Shown here piece by piece: positions 34,001-42,063 of a stretch of DNA of 64,000 bases. Positions within the stretch are counted from its first letter, which is position 1, and every line of letters begins with the position of its first letter. Below the pieces are notes generated by a model. The model saw nothing but the letters and a program-made list of their open reading frames with translations. It was not told the origin of the DNA and searched no databases. This stretch comes from Todiramphus chloris collaris (lineage: Eukaryota; Chordata; Aves; Coraciiformes; Alcedinidae). A program made the position numbers and the translations under genes. Where the stretch lies: assembly GCA_025345505.1 (NCBI GenBank), contig JANVCC010000130.1, forward strand, positions 11,347,710-11,411,709, read 5' to 3'.

Positions 34001-35049
34001 GCAGAGGTCAAAGGATTTGGGGTCTTGGGGCTCCTTCTCCTCGACCATGACTCAGGGGGAGGCTTTGATTTCCACACAGGGAAACCAAAGAGGGCTGAGG
34101 TGTACGTTCATCAGCCAAATCCCCCACGTGGCCCCCACCCCGTGCCCGGCTCCTTTCTCAGCAGAGCATGCAGAAGAGCTGCAGGACAAGATACTTATGT
34201 GACCATGCAAGGACAGCAAAGACGCTCAGCTCCTGCCTCTTCCTGTGGCCCCTGGTAGATGCATACCTTACTGGATAACCAGGCCACCACCCCGTTGGTG
34301 TCTCTAGCCACCCTGCGCTCTTCCTCACCCCTTTCAAAGGCCCTCACCACCCTTTCTCCATCAGTCCCTTGGTGACGCCAGGTTGGATTTCATGCTGTGC
34401 GTTATTCTGGAGGTGGTACCTGGGCCTCGGTCTCTGCCTCACTCAGGCTGCCGAGATGCCAAAATAATCAGAGGGGTGAAAGGCTCCTCTGGCGGGGCAG
34501 AGGGCTGCGGGCTCCCCGGGGCTCCCCAGCAGCACTTCGGCCCCCGCATTAGCCAGCGACCGCTTCAGCCCCGTCTCCCCTTCCCTACCATCCCGGGACA
34601 TACGCGGGGGTGGGCTTATTCCCAGGCGAAGCGTCCCCGGCGAGGCCCGTCCTGAGGGGAGTCGCCCCCTCCTGAGGGAGGGTCCAGGGCGGGAAACCGG
34701 CCCCAACGGCCTCTCCCCCTGCGGGCCGGGAGCGAGCGGCTCTGCCCGCCATTAACGTGCCCTCGCCCCTGCGCAGCCCTTTCCTCAGCAAGGGGCAGGG
34801 AAAGCCGCCGCCCGCCCGGGCTCCTCTCCCCGCCGTGCAGCGCAGCTCAGCTCCGCTCCCCTTCCCGGCCATTCCCAGGCTTCACCCCGCCGCACCTGCG
34901 GGGCAGGAGGCGCCGCCGCCAATCTCATCCCCCTCCCAACTCCCGGTCTCGCAGCTCGGCAGCACCGCCCGCTGCCGGCGACGGAAACTCACCTCCAGGC
35001 GGGCCAGGGGCAGGGAGAGGATGAACGCGAAAATGACGCCGAAATTCAT
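21933..35049 (-). CDS. PDGFB: Platelet-derived growth factor subunit B precursor, spliced, 240 aa (whole coding span)
   Basis: PDGF-B is a secreted, disulfide-linked dimeric growth factor. It binds PDGF receptor tyrosine kinases, mainly PDGFRB, and drives pericyte and smooth-muscle recruitment and mesenchymal proliferation. Six coding exons of 57, 97, 84, 206, 142 and 137 nt join to 723 nt, giving 240 residues against 241 in human. Residues 1-19 are a signal peptide. Residues 20-77 are the propeptide, with one N-glycosylation site (N61-A-T) and a furin site RERR at 74-77. The mature domain starts at S78. Cysteines at 93, 120, 126, 129, 130, 137, 174 and 176 reproduce the eight positions of the PDGF cystine knot at human spacing. 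Residues 209-227 are the basic C-terminal matrix-retention tail. All introns are GT-AG and phases match the human gene. Human PDGFB lies between CBX7 and RPL3; neither is visible here. Confidence 0.97.
22070..22474 (-). other. PDGFB: PDGFB intron 5
   Basis: This 405-bp intron runs from the donor GAC|GTAAGG to the acceptor TTTTGGCAG. On the gene strand it is strongly purine-rich in its middle (about 22220-22440). The exon-5 frame reads through it without a stop, which explains a 227-codon open frame; that read-through is not evidence of a coding isoform. Confidence 0.85.
22475..22616 (-). CDS. PDGFB: PDGFB coding exon 5: second half of the cystine-knot domain
   Basis: It encodes residues 149-195 plus the first base of codon 196. 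The acceptor is ACAAATAG|GTGAAC and the donor GAC|GTAAGG. It starts [18 protein letters not shown], one of the receptor-facing strands, and carries the last two knot cysteines in the CRC motif (C174, C176). It ends with the proline/arginine-rich linker before the C-terminal propeptide. Length 142 nt against 145 in human, one codon shorter, in the linker. Confidence 0.96.
22617..24334 (-). other. PDGFB: PDGFB intron 4
   Basis: The intron runs from the donor CAG|GTAAGG at 24335/24334 to the acceptor at 22617. It contains two GATA-type motifs in plus orientation (GGATAAG near 23722 and AGATAAG near 23767). A TATA-like string (CTATAAATAC near 23314) also occurs. No additional exon or repeat is recognised. 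The motifs are weak evidence of regulation by themselves. Confidence 0.8.
24335..24540 (-). CDS. PDGFB: PDGFB coding exon 4: core of the PDGF/VEGF domain
   Basis: At 206 nt it is exactly the human exon length. It encodes residues 80 (split) to 148. The acceptor is TTCTGTAG|ATGCTTTGG and the donor CAG|GTAAGG. The diagnostic family stretch [20 protein letters not shown] lies at 117-136 and CRPTQ follows at 137-141. The first knot cysteine is C93. Cysteines 126 and 129 sit where the inter-chain disulfide cysteines of human PDGF-B sit (mature 49 and 52... of which 43 and 52 form the dimer links in human). This exon alone is enough to identify the gene as PDGFB rather than PDGFA. Confidence 0.98.
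24541..25039 (-). other. PDGFB: PDGFB intron 3
   Basis: This 499-bp intron runs from the donor TAG|GTGAGT to the acceptor TTCTGTAG. Nothing else is recognised inside it. Confidence 0.85.
25040..25123 (-). CDS. PDGFB: PDGFB coding exon 3: propeptide with furin cleavage site
   Basis: At 84 nt (90 in human), it encodes residues 52 (split) to 79 and the first base of codon 80. The acceptor is CCCTTTGCAG|AGGAGG and the donor CCTAG|GTGAGT. It holds the acidic propeptide segment [13 protein letters not shown], a potential N-glycosylation site at N61, and RERR|SL at 74-79, the dibasic convertase site that releases mature PDGF-B. Both splice junctions are in phase with the neighbouring exons. Confidence 0.94.
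25124..28306 (-). other. PDGFB: PDGFB intron 2
   Basis: The 3.2-kb intron runs from the donor GTAG|GTAAAT to the acceptor TTTGCAG. A run of 17 C (27379-27395, G17 on the gene strand) lies within it. Near 26657-26690 there are three close GCTAA motifs in the same direction. No further exon, repeat element or RNA gene is recognised. Confidence 0.8.
27379..27395. repeat. 17-C homopolymer
   Basis: An uninterrupted run of 17 C (G on the transcribed gene strand) is followed by GGG. Such runs are length-unstable and can form quadruplex or i-motif structures. Confidence 0.9.
28307..28403 (-). CDS. PDGFB: PDGFB coding exon 2: N-terminal propeptide
   Basis: At 97 nt it is exactly the human exon length. 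It encodes residues 20-51 and the first base of codon 52. It starts [12 protein letters not shown], directly comparable to the human GDPIPEELYEML, and continues [13 protein letters not shown]. The acceptor is TTTTTGGCAG|GGGGAC and the donor GTAG|GTAAAT. The propeptide is removed after cleavage at the RERR site encoded by exon 3. Confidence 0.96.
28404..34992 (-). other. PDGFB: PDGFB intron 1
   Basis: The 6.6-kb intron runs from the donor GGAG|GTGAGT at 34992 to the acceptor at 28404. It is the longest intron, as in other PDGFB genes. Contents: a short TG/CG-alternating tract (28852-28882), an A13 run (28933-28945), and an open frame of 283 codons on the gene strand (32064-31213) with no recognisable domain, which I regard as chance. 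The first 500 bp or so beside exon 1 are CpG-rich. No interspersed repeat is recognised. Confidence 0.8.
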
Positions 35050-35330
35050 CCCGACTTCAGACCCCGCCGGCTGCGGGCACATGGACAGCGAGCCCCGGGA
35101 GGGAAGTGCTTCCCGCAGACAGCCCCGCGGCCGCCCGGCCTCAGGCATCGAGAGCGCCCCGCGTTCCCATGTCCCCTCCAAGCCGGGCTGCTGGTGGCAG
35201 AGTTTGCAGGAGCCCTTGGAAGAGGAGGAGGAGGAGGCGGAGGAGGTGGTGGTGAGGGGAGGCAGAGTGAGGTCTCGGTGACTCGCCTGCCTCTGCGCTA
35301 TCTCATAAGCCCGGTGGAAAAAAAAATGCA
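34440..35330. promoter_or_regulatory. CpG island over PDGFB exon 1 and the start of intron 1
   Basis: CpG density rises sharply relative to the flanks, with many CCGCC, GCGG and GGGCGG-like strings, and covers the first coding exon and part of the leader. CpG islands at the 5' end mark vertebrate promoters and early transcribed regions. The borders are judged by eye. Confidence 0.75.
34993..35049 (-). CDS. PDGFB: PDGFB coding exon 1: signal peptide
   Basis: It encodes residues 1-19, [19 protein letters not shown]: a hydrophobic core followed by a polar end, a good secretory signal peptide of nearly the human length (20). The donor GGAG|GTGAGT leaves phase 0 into exon 2. I chose ATG 35049-35047 because the signal peptide then begins at the N terminus and because it has G at position -3. 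Two in-frame ATGs lie upstream (35148 and 35082), both in poor context. The frame has no stop back to about 35385, so an extended N terminus is formally possible. The human protein begins at the equivalent place. Confidence 0.9.
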
Positions 35331-35638
35331 GTCCCTCGAAATCGTACGCATCCAGAGCCTGCGTCCCCCTTCTGCCAGGGATGCCTCAGTGGTGCCTTTT
35401 GCTAGGTGGTCCACATGCTATTTTTCCTCTTGATTTTCTTCCTTTTTTAAAAAAAATATATATATATAAAAGATTTTTGCATACAGGTAACAACAGTGAC
35501 TTAGTGTTCGTAGAAAAAGATGCACAAAATAATAATTAAAAAACGAAACAAAACCAAAAACTTTTCCGAAGTTTCGTACAAAATCAAAAAAATAAAATCT
35601 TCCTCCTTAAGGTGTCCTTTTCTCAAAATGCTCCTTCC

Positions 35639-35680
35639 TTATGCCCACTTGTTCTTTAGAGAAAAGTTGCTAGTGTACAT
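35639..35680 (-). CDS. Upstream ORF, 13 codons, in the PDGFB leader
   Basis: ATG at 35680-35678 opens 13 codons and stops at TAA 35641-35639. It is the first upstream frame of more than one codon after the cap. A frame of this size typically lowers translation of the main frame. I see no sign that the peptide itself matters. Confidence 0.45.
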   Translation of the reverse strand: MYTSNFSLKNKWA

Positions 35681-35694
35681 CGAATCTCTTCCCC

Positions 35695-35700
35695 TTACAT
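35695..35700 (-). promoter_or_regulatory. Minimal AUG-stop element in the PDGFB leader
   Basis: ATGTAA is the first AUG in the predicted leader, about 310 nt from the cap; there is no other ATG on the gene strand between 36010 and 35700. Minimal start-stop elements can stall or recycle ribosomes. The context (TCTAATGT) has T at -3 and is weak. Confidence 0.45.
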
Positions 35701-35889
35701 TAGATTCTGGCTTGGGTGCCTTCTCGTTAGAAGTGTTGGTGGTTTGCTTGGAGGTGAGGTTTGCTTTGGGTTTGGAGACAGGTGAGACCCGATGTTTTCG
35801 CTCCGGGTTGCGTGTGTGTCTGTGTGCGTGCGCTGAGCCTTGACAAGCCTCAGAGCGGAGCCGCTGCTGCCTCCTGTGCTCTGTTGCAA

Positions 35890-35935
35890 GGAGAAGGGGG
35901 GAAAAAAAAAAGGAAAAAAAAAGGAAAAAAAAAAA
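35890..35935 (-). repeat. Homopolymeric polypyrimidine tract in the leader (gene strand)
   Basis: On the plus strand this is three A-runs separated by GG and preceded by a G-run. On the mRNA it is three U-runs split by CC and ending in a C-run. Pyrimidine-tract-binding proteins favour this kind of sequence. Confidence 0.85.
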
Positions 35936-36033
35936 CCCCAGGAAAGTAGAAAACGTAAAAATTGAAGGGGAGGTGAGCGAGCCGATGGGTCTGCGAGCTG
36001 CAAGAGAGACTAAACTGGCACTCGGCGCTGCTC

Positions 36034-36041
36034 CTTTTATA
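36034..36041 (-). promoter_or_regulatory. PDGFB: PDGFB TATA box
   Basis: TATAAAAG on the gene strand. About 30 nt downstream (near 36010) is the predicted cap site, which gives a leader length close to the human one. It is the only good TATA element at the right distance. Confidence 0.8.
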
Positions 36042-36052
36042 AAGGAAAGGAG

Positions 36053-36060
36053 ATGGGTGG
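36053..36060 (-). promoter_or_regulatory. CACCC element just upstream of the TATA box (SIS-proximal-element-like)
   Basis: CCACCCAT on the gene strand lies roughly 43-50 bases upstream of the predicted start. In human PDGFB a CCACCC-containing SIS proximal element, bound by Sp1/Sp3/Egr-1 type factors, lies at about the same distance. The match is in motif and position; binding is inferred. Confidence 0.6.
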
Positions 36061-36180
36061 AGCATAACTTGCCATCCTCCTCTTGGTTGGATGTCAAGAC
36101 GAAAAATCTAGCGAGGGAGTAGCAGTCCATTGCTGACAAAATAAAAAGTGTGTTAATTTAAATGATAATTTAACTTAAAG

Positions 36181-36187
36181 TGACTAA
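36181..36187. promoter_or_regulatory. AP-1-like site upstream of PDGFB
   Basis: TGACTAA, a one-base variant of the AP-1 consensus, about 170 bp upstream of the predicted start in an AT-rich stretch. It is a single short motif, so the evidence is modest. Confidence 0.3.
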
Positions 36188-36589
36188 TGCTGTAATAACC
36201 CGTATAATGTGGCTTTAATATCACGTGAGGAATGGGGACAGAAATTCCTTCCTCCTCGGCAAGAGATAAGAAGACAAGAGTTCCCAGAACGGTGGTTTGT
36301 TATTTTTTTGACCACAGGTTCTTGCTGTTGCAGTCTGGAGCCCATTTCTCTAAGCTCCACTTGCCTTGTTCCCTGCCCTGCTACACCACTAGCTCTGGGG
36401 AGAGAGACGGCTTTAATATCTTACATCTCTATGTGTGCAGGGGAAAAAAAAAAAAAAAAAGCCAGAGAAATTTAAACATTGCTACAAGACAATCTGGTGC
36501 TGCTTGTGGCACCGGGAGGTATTTTGCTGCATGATTATCTCCACAACATGATAAACATCTGAAGGGAAATTAAGTAGGCAGATATTTTC

Positions 36590-36611
36590 GGGGGGGGGGG
36601 GGGGGGGGGGG
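36590..36611. repeat. 22-G homopolymer
   Basis: An uninterrupted run of 22 G on the plus strand, about 0.58 kb upstream of the predicted PDGFB start, followed by a GGA-rich stretch to about 36635. It is a strong candidate for quadruplex structure and for sequencing or assembly error in length. Confidence 0.9.
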
Positions 36612-38993
36612 AGGAGAGGGATGGGAAGGGGAAGGCTGCTAACAGGTGAATTCAAGAAAGAGTCACATCCTATTGAAAAAAACACGCATACGCTTGCCCT
36701 TTCATGTGCGTATGAGTGATCTCCCGCTGCAGAATTGCACACTCACAAAGCACACTCCAGGCACGACCAGGAGGGGTTTCTGCATCATCTTTGTGCAGGC
36801 TCATATCCACCGATACATTCCTGCACTGTCATGCACCGCAGGCACTCAGCCGGTGCTTGCTCTGAATCCCAAGCATCTTCCCTGCTTTTTCTATGCTACG
36901 CACACACTTCTGTTAGAGCTGCTTGCATGCACAGCTACATGCAAATTTTGTCTCATTCACACATCCCTGGGCATCCATGTGTTCTCCTTCACTCTCCCCC
37001 TCTCTCTTCCTTTCTCGCATACATACACCCACTGGCACACCAGTGGCCTCATCTCACAGCATCACACGTGTTCCCTTAGACTATCTAGGGGGACCTGTGA
37101 GTTTCATGTAGCCAACCGTCTCTAAAACGCAGAGGTCTCACACCAACAATCGTGCATGCACTGTCCAAAGTGTGCAGGTATGAGGAGCAGCTACCAGAAC
37201 TGAGCAGCAGGCAGACCACCAAATGCTCTTCTGCAGTAAGTATCTGACAACACCTCCCATCCTGGCTAGCTACACCCCCAAACCTGAGTTTGGGTCTCAT
37301 GGATATGGACATTGGTCATGAAGCATGGGGACACAAGGAGAACTGGGGGTCCTCCATAACTTTCTTAAAATAGCATAGCTCCTCTGCTCCTTCCATTACA
37401 CAGACAGTTATTCAATCACAAAATGAGAGGTTCTATGGTAGGGCAGCATGTCAAGATGCTCTTGAGTTGCAGGGGATCATCATACTTCACCCTGACCCGG
37501 AAGAAGAGGGGCCAGATTTCCCCACAGGTGTGGAGTTTGTCAGAGCCATGCCAGCTCCAAAGTGCAGGCCATCTGAAGTGCATGAGTGCAGAGATAAGGA
37601 GTGTCCTGGGAGTTCCTCAAATCATGTCTGAAGTGGCTCAGTCACAATTTTGGAGCTCAAGTGGAAGGAAGTGGAAATTCAATGCATACTTTGCTCATTT
37701 CCACCACCAGAGACCTGAACAGGACTTTACCTTAGCTGCTCCAGCCATGCTAGTCCTGTCCCACCCCAAATTCCTCAGGATGCTCTTAGAATTCCCCTCA
37801 TTCTCCATCCTGGCCTGCCAGCAGGGCACCAGCCATTTCATGTGATGACAATTTGACTCTGACCCCCTGTCAGGGTGGAGCTACTACCCCAACATCTACC
37901 TGGGCACTGAAACTCCTGAAATCTGTTGGAGTCTCTGAAAAAAAAAATTTAAAAGAGGCTGGGTCCATCTCACCTCACCTCAGCCTAGATGGCACTGGCC
38001 AAAGTAGCCCTGGGTTCCTTGGTAGTCACTGCAGGGAAAGCTGAGGATTTGGGAGAGCCAAACCTGCTTCTTGAAGTCTTCTATCCGTGTAGAGAGGGAG
38101 CTGAGGTGAGCTAGGTTCCAGAAATCCATGACCCTACTATGTGTTTAAAGTTCCTAAGGGATAAATGGAGGCTGAGGTGCCCCTTGAGGATCTCTGTCCT
38201 CGAATAAACTGGCATGGCTTCACCACTTTCACTCCACCTTGTTCAAGCAGTACTAGGGGGTCCCCCACACCGTAGTGTCTTCCTGGCCACGTAAGTACAG
38301 TCTGTGTGTGGGAGGGATGATTAAACTCCTCAGAAGGGAATGATATCGCCGCCAGAGAGGAGAAGGACTCAGCAGTAAGCTAGCAGGGATTGCTGCAAAT
38401 TTCTTGCTCAATAGCAACAAGAGATGCTGCAGGGCCTGGTTTTGGGGGGGATATGTGTGGTGTGCTTTTTTTTAAAAAAGAAAAATACCCAGCTACATTA
38501 CATGTGAACTGGGATAGAAATAGTGTTATTTATTTTCATGTGGATGATGCCTGGTAGTTTTTAGAAGCTCGACATCAGAAACAAAAAGCTTATCCCTGTT
38601 GAACAGCAAGGAAGAGGATGTTTGGAATTTGACTAATCATCTACCTATTACCCTGCCTGGAAATAGAGCAAAATGATATTCAAGACACTCAGGCTTTAGC
38701 TGCTTTTCCTTACTCTTTCTGCTTTTAAGAAGGGGACAGATTTTTCTCTAGTGAGGTCTTTAGACTCATGAAAGGCTGGACCAGTCTCACTGGCATTGAG
38801 TTCAATAGGGACACGTGCACTTAAAAATGCTGTTCCTTGAGCCAGGTGGGTGCCCCTTCAATTCCCTCGCTTTTGTGAAATTAGCTTCTCATTTCTCCCA
38901 CAAACCCCTACATCGAATGGGGATGACTCTATCTTCCCCTCACGTGTCCTGTGGGATGTGTGTGGAGGCCTGCAGAGCTGTCAGTGTCCCAGG

Positions 38994-39021
38994 TGTCTCA
39001 GGACAAGAGTGTCCTGAGACA
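38994..39021. repeat. Perfect 12-bp-stem, 4-nt-loop inverted repeat
   Basis: TGTCTCAGGACA and TGTCCTGAGACA are exact reverse complements separated by AGAG. Immediately after, GACAAGAGTGT is repeated directly (39002-39012 and 39019-39029). I know no RNA family with this stem; there is no T-run behind it. Confidence 0.9.
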
Positions 39022-41930
39022 AGACAAGAGTGTGGAATCACCATTGCATGTTGTAAGAAGATATTTCCAGGCCACATGAAGCGGCAGGACCATAAAAATG
39101 TCACATTAGAGTATCACTGCTTGGCAAGGTCCAGTCACAACTGTGCAAGCTGACAATGGATCTGCAGGCAAACCACAACAAAAGCAGAGATTTCATAAGA
39201 GCTGGTAGCAGTGTTTCTCATTAAAACACTTTCACCACCACTACAGCTTTCTAACCTGCGAACAGCTGATCCCATCTCCTCAGTTATTTTCTTATCAGTA
39301 GGGAGGAAGGCAACACGTGTCTGAGGACAATGGGCAGTTCCTTGCTGCAAGGCTGCTCTCACCTCATCTTGTGTTGGTGGAAAAAATGATCTACTAGCCA
39401 GCATCCACAGAGGTGTCATGCGAGGGGTGATATCTTCTTTTTTTTTTATTATTCTTTTAACTGTTTTTTTAGAGGGGAGAGAGAATTGTGAAACAGCAGG
39501 AAGAAAAACAGGGCTTACAATGGAAAGCAAGACTCAGTTGGAACAGCTGAGGTGTCTCAGCCTCTCCATGATGAGCCCTATTTCGAAAAACAATCAATGG
39601 AAAGAAATTAGGAGGTGTTGACAGCCAACATGTAGTCAACCTGCCCTCTCAAGCAACTTAGATGTCGCTCCCTCTTTGGTCTCTAAGTTCAGGAGAACTA
39701 TAAGCAATCCCTACGCCTACTCTGTGGGGCTACCACTGCCATCAATGGAGGGAAGCTGCTGTGACACTGAAAGGAAGCACCTAGAGTAAGTTTTATGCCT
39801 AGTTTACACCAGGAAGCCCCTCCTGTGGGCACATCATTTTTACACCACATCACTCAGTTGTATGACGTTTATCCCAACCCAAGCAATCACCATGGAGTCA
39901 TCATACATAGCCTGCCACAGTTTACACTGTTTGCCCCAGAGGTTGCTGCCATGGGAGCTGCCCCGACTTCCTAACAACTAAGTTCAGTTAGTTCAGAAGA
40001 AGAACGGAGGAAAGACGAGAGACCAAAGGAAGCAGGCAAACACACACAGGGAGCCTAATGTTTATATTTGGTTCTGGAGAAAGGCAGAGCCTTGGGGTGT
40101 CCAGGGCTTGCATAATTAGCCTTCTCACCCTTGGCGCTGTAAGGGAAGATGCTTTCCAAGGATGAGTAAAGCCCTCACAGAGCAACTGGCTCCAGGTAAA
40201 AGAGAAGGTGTCATCTGGAGAGCAGGCATTTGATGGGACCTGTCAGGCTTCCTCTGGGAACCTATCCTCTGCCTGTCTCTCCCAGGCAGAGGGATTCCCT
40301 TAGCCCCTCACCACCTCCTTCATCTCACTCATTCCTGCCAGAAACCCAGCAGAGAGGAAAGGGTGGGGAAGTGGGATGCATGTGGAGGGCAGAGCACAGC
40401 CCCTGACAACAGCAGGGAGGGAGAGGGCTTACACACGTTGCAGCTTACTGCCCTATGTTTTGGGGTGAAGAAGGCAAAGTCATTTCACATCTCTGCATCT
40501 CTGTGGATGTGCAGCTCAAGCAGGATTCAAAGAGAGAAGGCAAAGCTGGGGAGGAGGGGATGCAGCCTGCTGATGCTACCATATACTTCTTCCCCCTCCC
40601 CAACCCCCAAATTTAGGGTAGAAGGGAACAATTTCCTTACTCTGGCAACCATCCATTATGTCTATGGATCTGCTCCCCACCCCATTCCCCCTCTCTTTCC
40701 TGTTTTGATGAAAGGAAAAAATGTTCTGCTTTCCTTCTTTATTTTTCCAGACTGGTGAATAGCACTCAAAAGGAATTTCTCTCCCTTCCCGCTTCCCCTC
40801 TCCCAGTATAATAAATATATACGTATGTGTGTGTGTGAACACACCACACATTGCAAGTCATCTGTTGTTTTTCAAGAGGCATATGGTATTTTTGTTTCCA
40901 AATTGATTAGGTGGGCAGCGGTCCCCCTTTCCATTGACACCACCCCAAACACCGCTTCCCCTGCCCTCAGCCTCTGCCACTCACCGTTTTCCCATCCTTT
41001 GCCCCCGAGTCCACAGCGAGCAGTGGCGGTGGTGGCAGCAGCAAGAAGGAAGCTTTCTGAGATGGAGTAAAAATAGCCCCAGCAGTTACTCAGCTCAGAA
41101 CGCAACATGACTCATGATGTGAAATGAAGATGAGGGTCGAAAACCAAAAGCAAGTGGCTCTCCCTCCCCCCTGCCGCTCTCTCCCACCTGCTGTAGTTGC
41201 TCACATCACAGGGCAAAACTCACTCTAAATACTGCTCACCAATGGCCAAGGCTTTGGCCGAGGCGGAAAGCCCCATGTGCACTACCCACAAGAGCTAGTC
41301 CTCCCATCTGCTCCAACACCAGAGGCAGGTGGATTTGGTGCCACTGCACCCAACCCTCAGCTGATGTGCCTCCAATAAGCCACAGGCCCTGAAGAAAACT
41401 GGCATCCCGTTGATACAGTGGGACAGTACACTTTGTGGCACCCTTGTGCCCATGCAGCCAGCAGCTAGCTCACAACAGCGTGAATGCAACCAGGCACCCC
41501 AGTTTGCCTGCACCCACTGTGGCCTGTGCCTGTGAAGGGAGAGACAAGAGGGATTCTGCCCACAGCCCCCCATTGCCCTGTCTCTGGGCAGGTTGACCGC
41601 CGCACAATGTGGAGAACACTCTGCTCCCCTGGGTGCATAGGAGAGCAGCACCCTGGCATGGCAAGAGGCAGGCTGTCGCTATCTGCTGGCCTGTGTAATA
41701 AAGGAGGGAGTTTAAAAATAGACTTTGAGCTGCAATGCCGGAAAGGCAGTGAGACATATAGAGCGGGTGTGTATTTATCCTACACACCCTGTGTCAGACA
41801 TCCTGCTGTCACGGGGACCTGCCCCAAAGCAAAGGCATTGCTCGCCTGTCACAGGTGCTGGCCAAGGGGCCCTCACGCCAGTCTTCATGGCCACAGTGGA
41901 TGGTGGAGGATGCATGGGATTGAGAGGAGC

Positions 41931-42063
41931 TGGAAAAAGCCTGATAAAGGAGAGTGTGGTACAGATGTACCCTCATGTCTTCCAGGGCCTTGGACCCAGC
42001 TGAGATCCAAGGATGCTTTCTTGTTGTTAAAAAAGCTCTATTTTCTTTATAATATCTGCCATC
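41931..42063. repeat. Dispersed direct repeat, copy A
   Basis: This ~133-bp block is about four-fifths identical by eye to 45129-45266 in the same orientation. Exact stretches of about 33 bp (41953-41985 area) and 29 bp (around 42004-42032) are shared. It ends in an AT-rich CTTTATAATATC segment. I do not recognise the family, and no terminal repeats or target-site duplications are obvious. Confidence 0.75.

Larger units (their letters stand above)
35050..36010 (-). other. PDGFB: PDGFB 5'UTR (long leader with nine upstream AUGs)
   Basis: The distance from the predicted start near 36010 to the initiation codon is about 960 nt, close to the roughly 1-kb leader of human PDGFB. Upstream AUGs on the gene strand have their A at 35700, 35680, 35482, 35416, 35351, 35306, 35170, 35148 and 35082. 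The first is a minimal AUG-UAA. The second opens a 13-codon frame ending at 35639. Those at 35148 and 35082 are in frame with PDGFB. A U-rich polypyrimidine tract occupies about 35935-35893. The human leader is known to be inhibitory and to carry short upstream frames with reported internal initiation. I assume a single exon, which the sequence does not prove. Confidence 0.7.
36062..41930. other. PDGFB upstream flank, no gene recognised
   Basis: After the AT-rich distal promoter (36.12-36.23 kb) I see no coding exon. Notable sequence features are an A17 run (36444-36460), a G22 run (36590-36611), a strong hairpin (38994-39021) and a TA/TG-alternating tract near 40806-40838. Open frames up to 159 codons overlap on both strands and have no family match. 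Confidence 0.5.

Noticed and set aside
35639-36139. A 166-codon frame across the PDGFB promoter and leader
   Set aside because: Its start lies upstream of the TATA box, and within the predicted mRNA only the last 13 codons follow an ATG. The rest is homopolymer-rich.
41950-41975. GGTACAGATGTACC in the direct repeats as a steroid-receptor element
   Set aside because: The half-sites are two bases apart rather than three, so it does not fit the glucocorticoid/progesterone/androgen receptor consensus.
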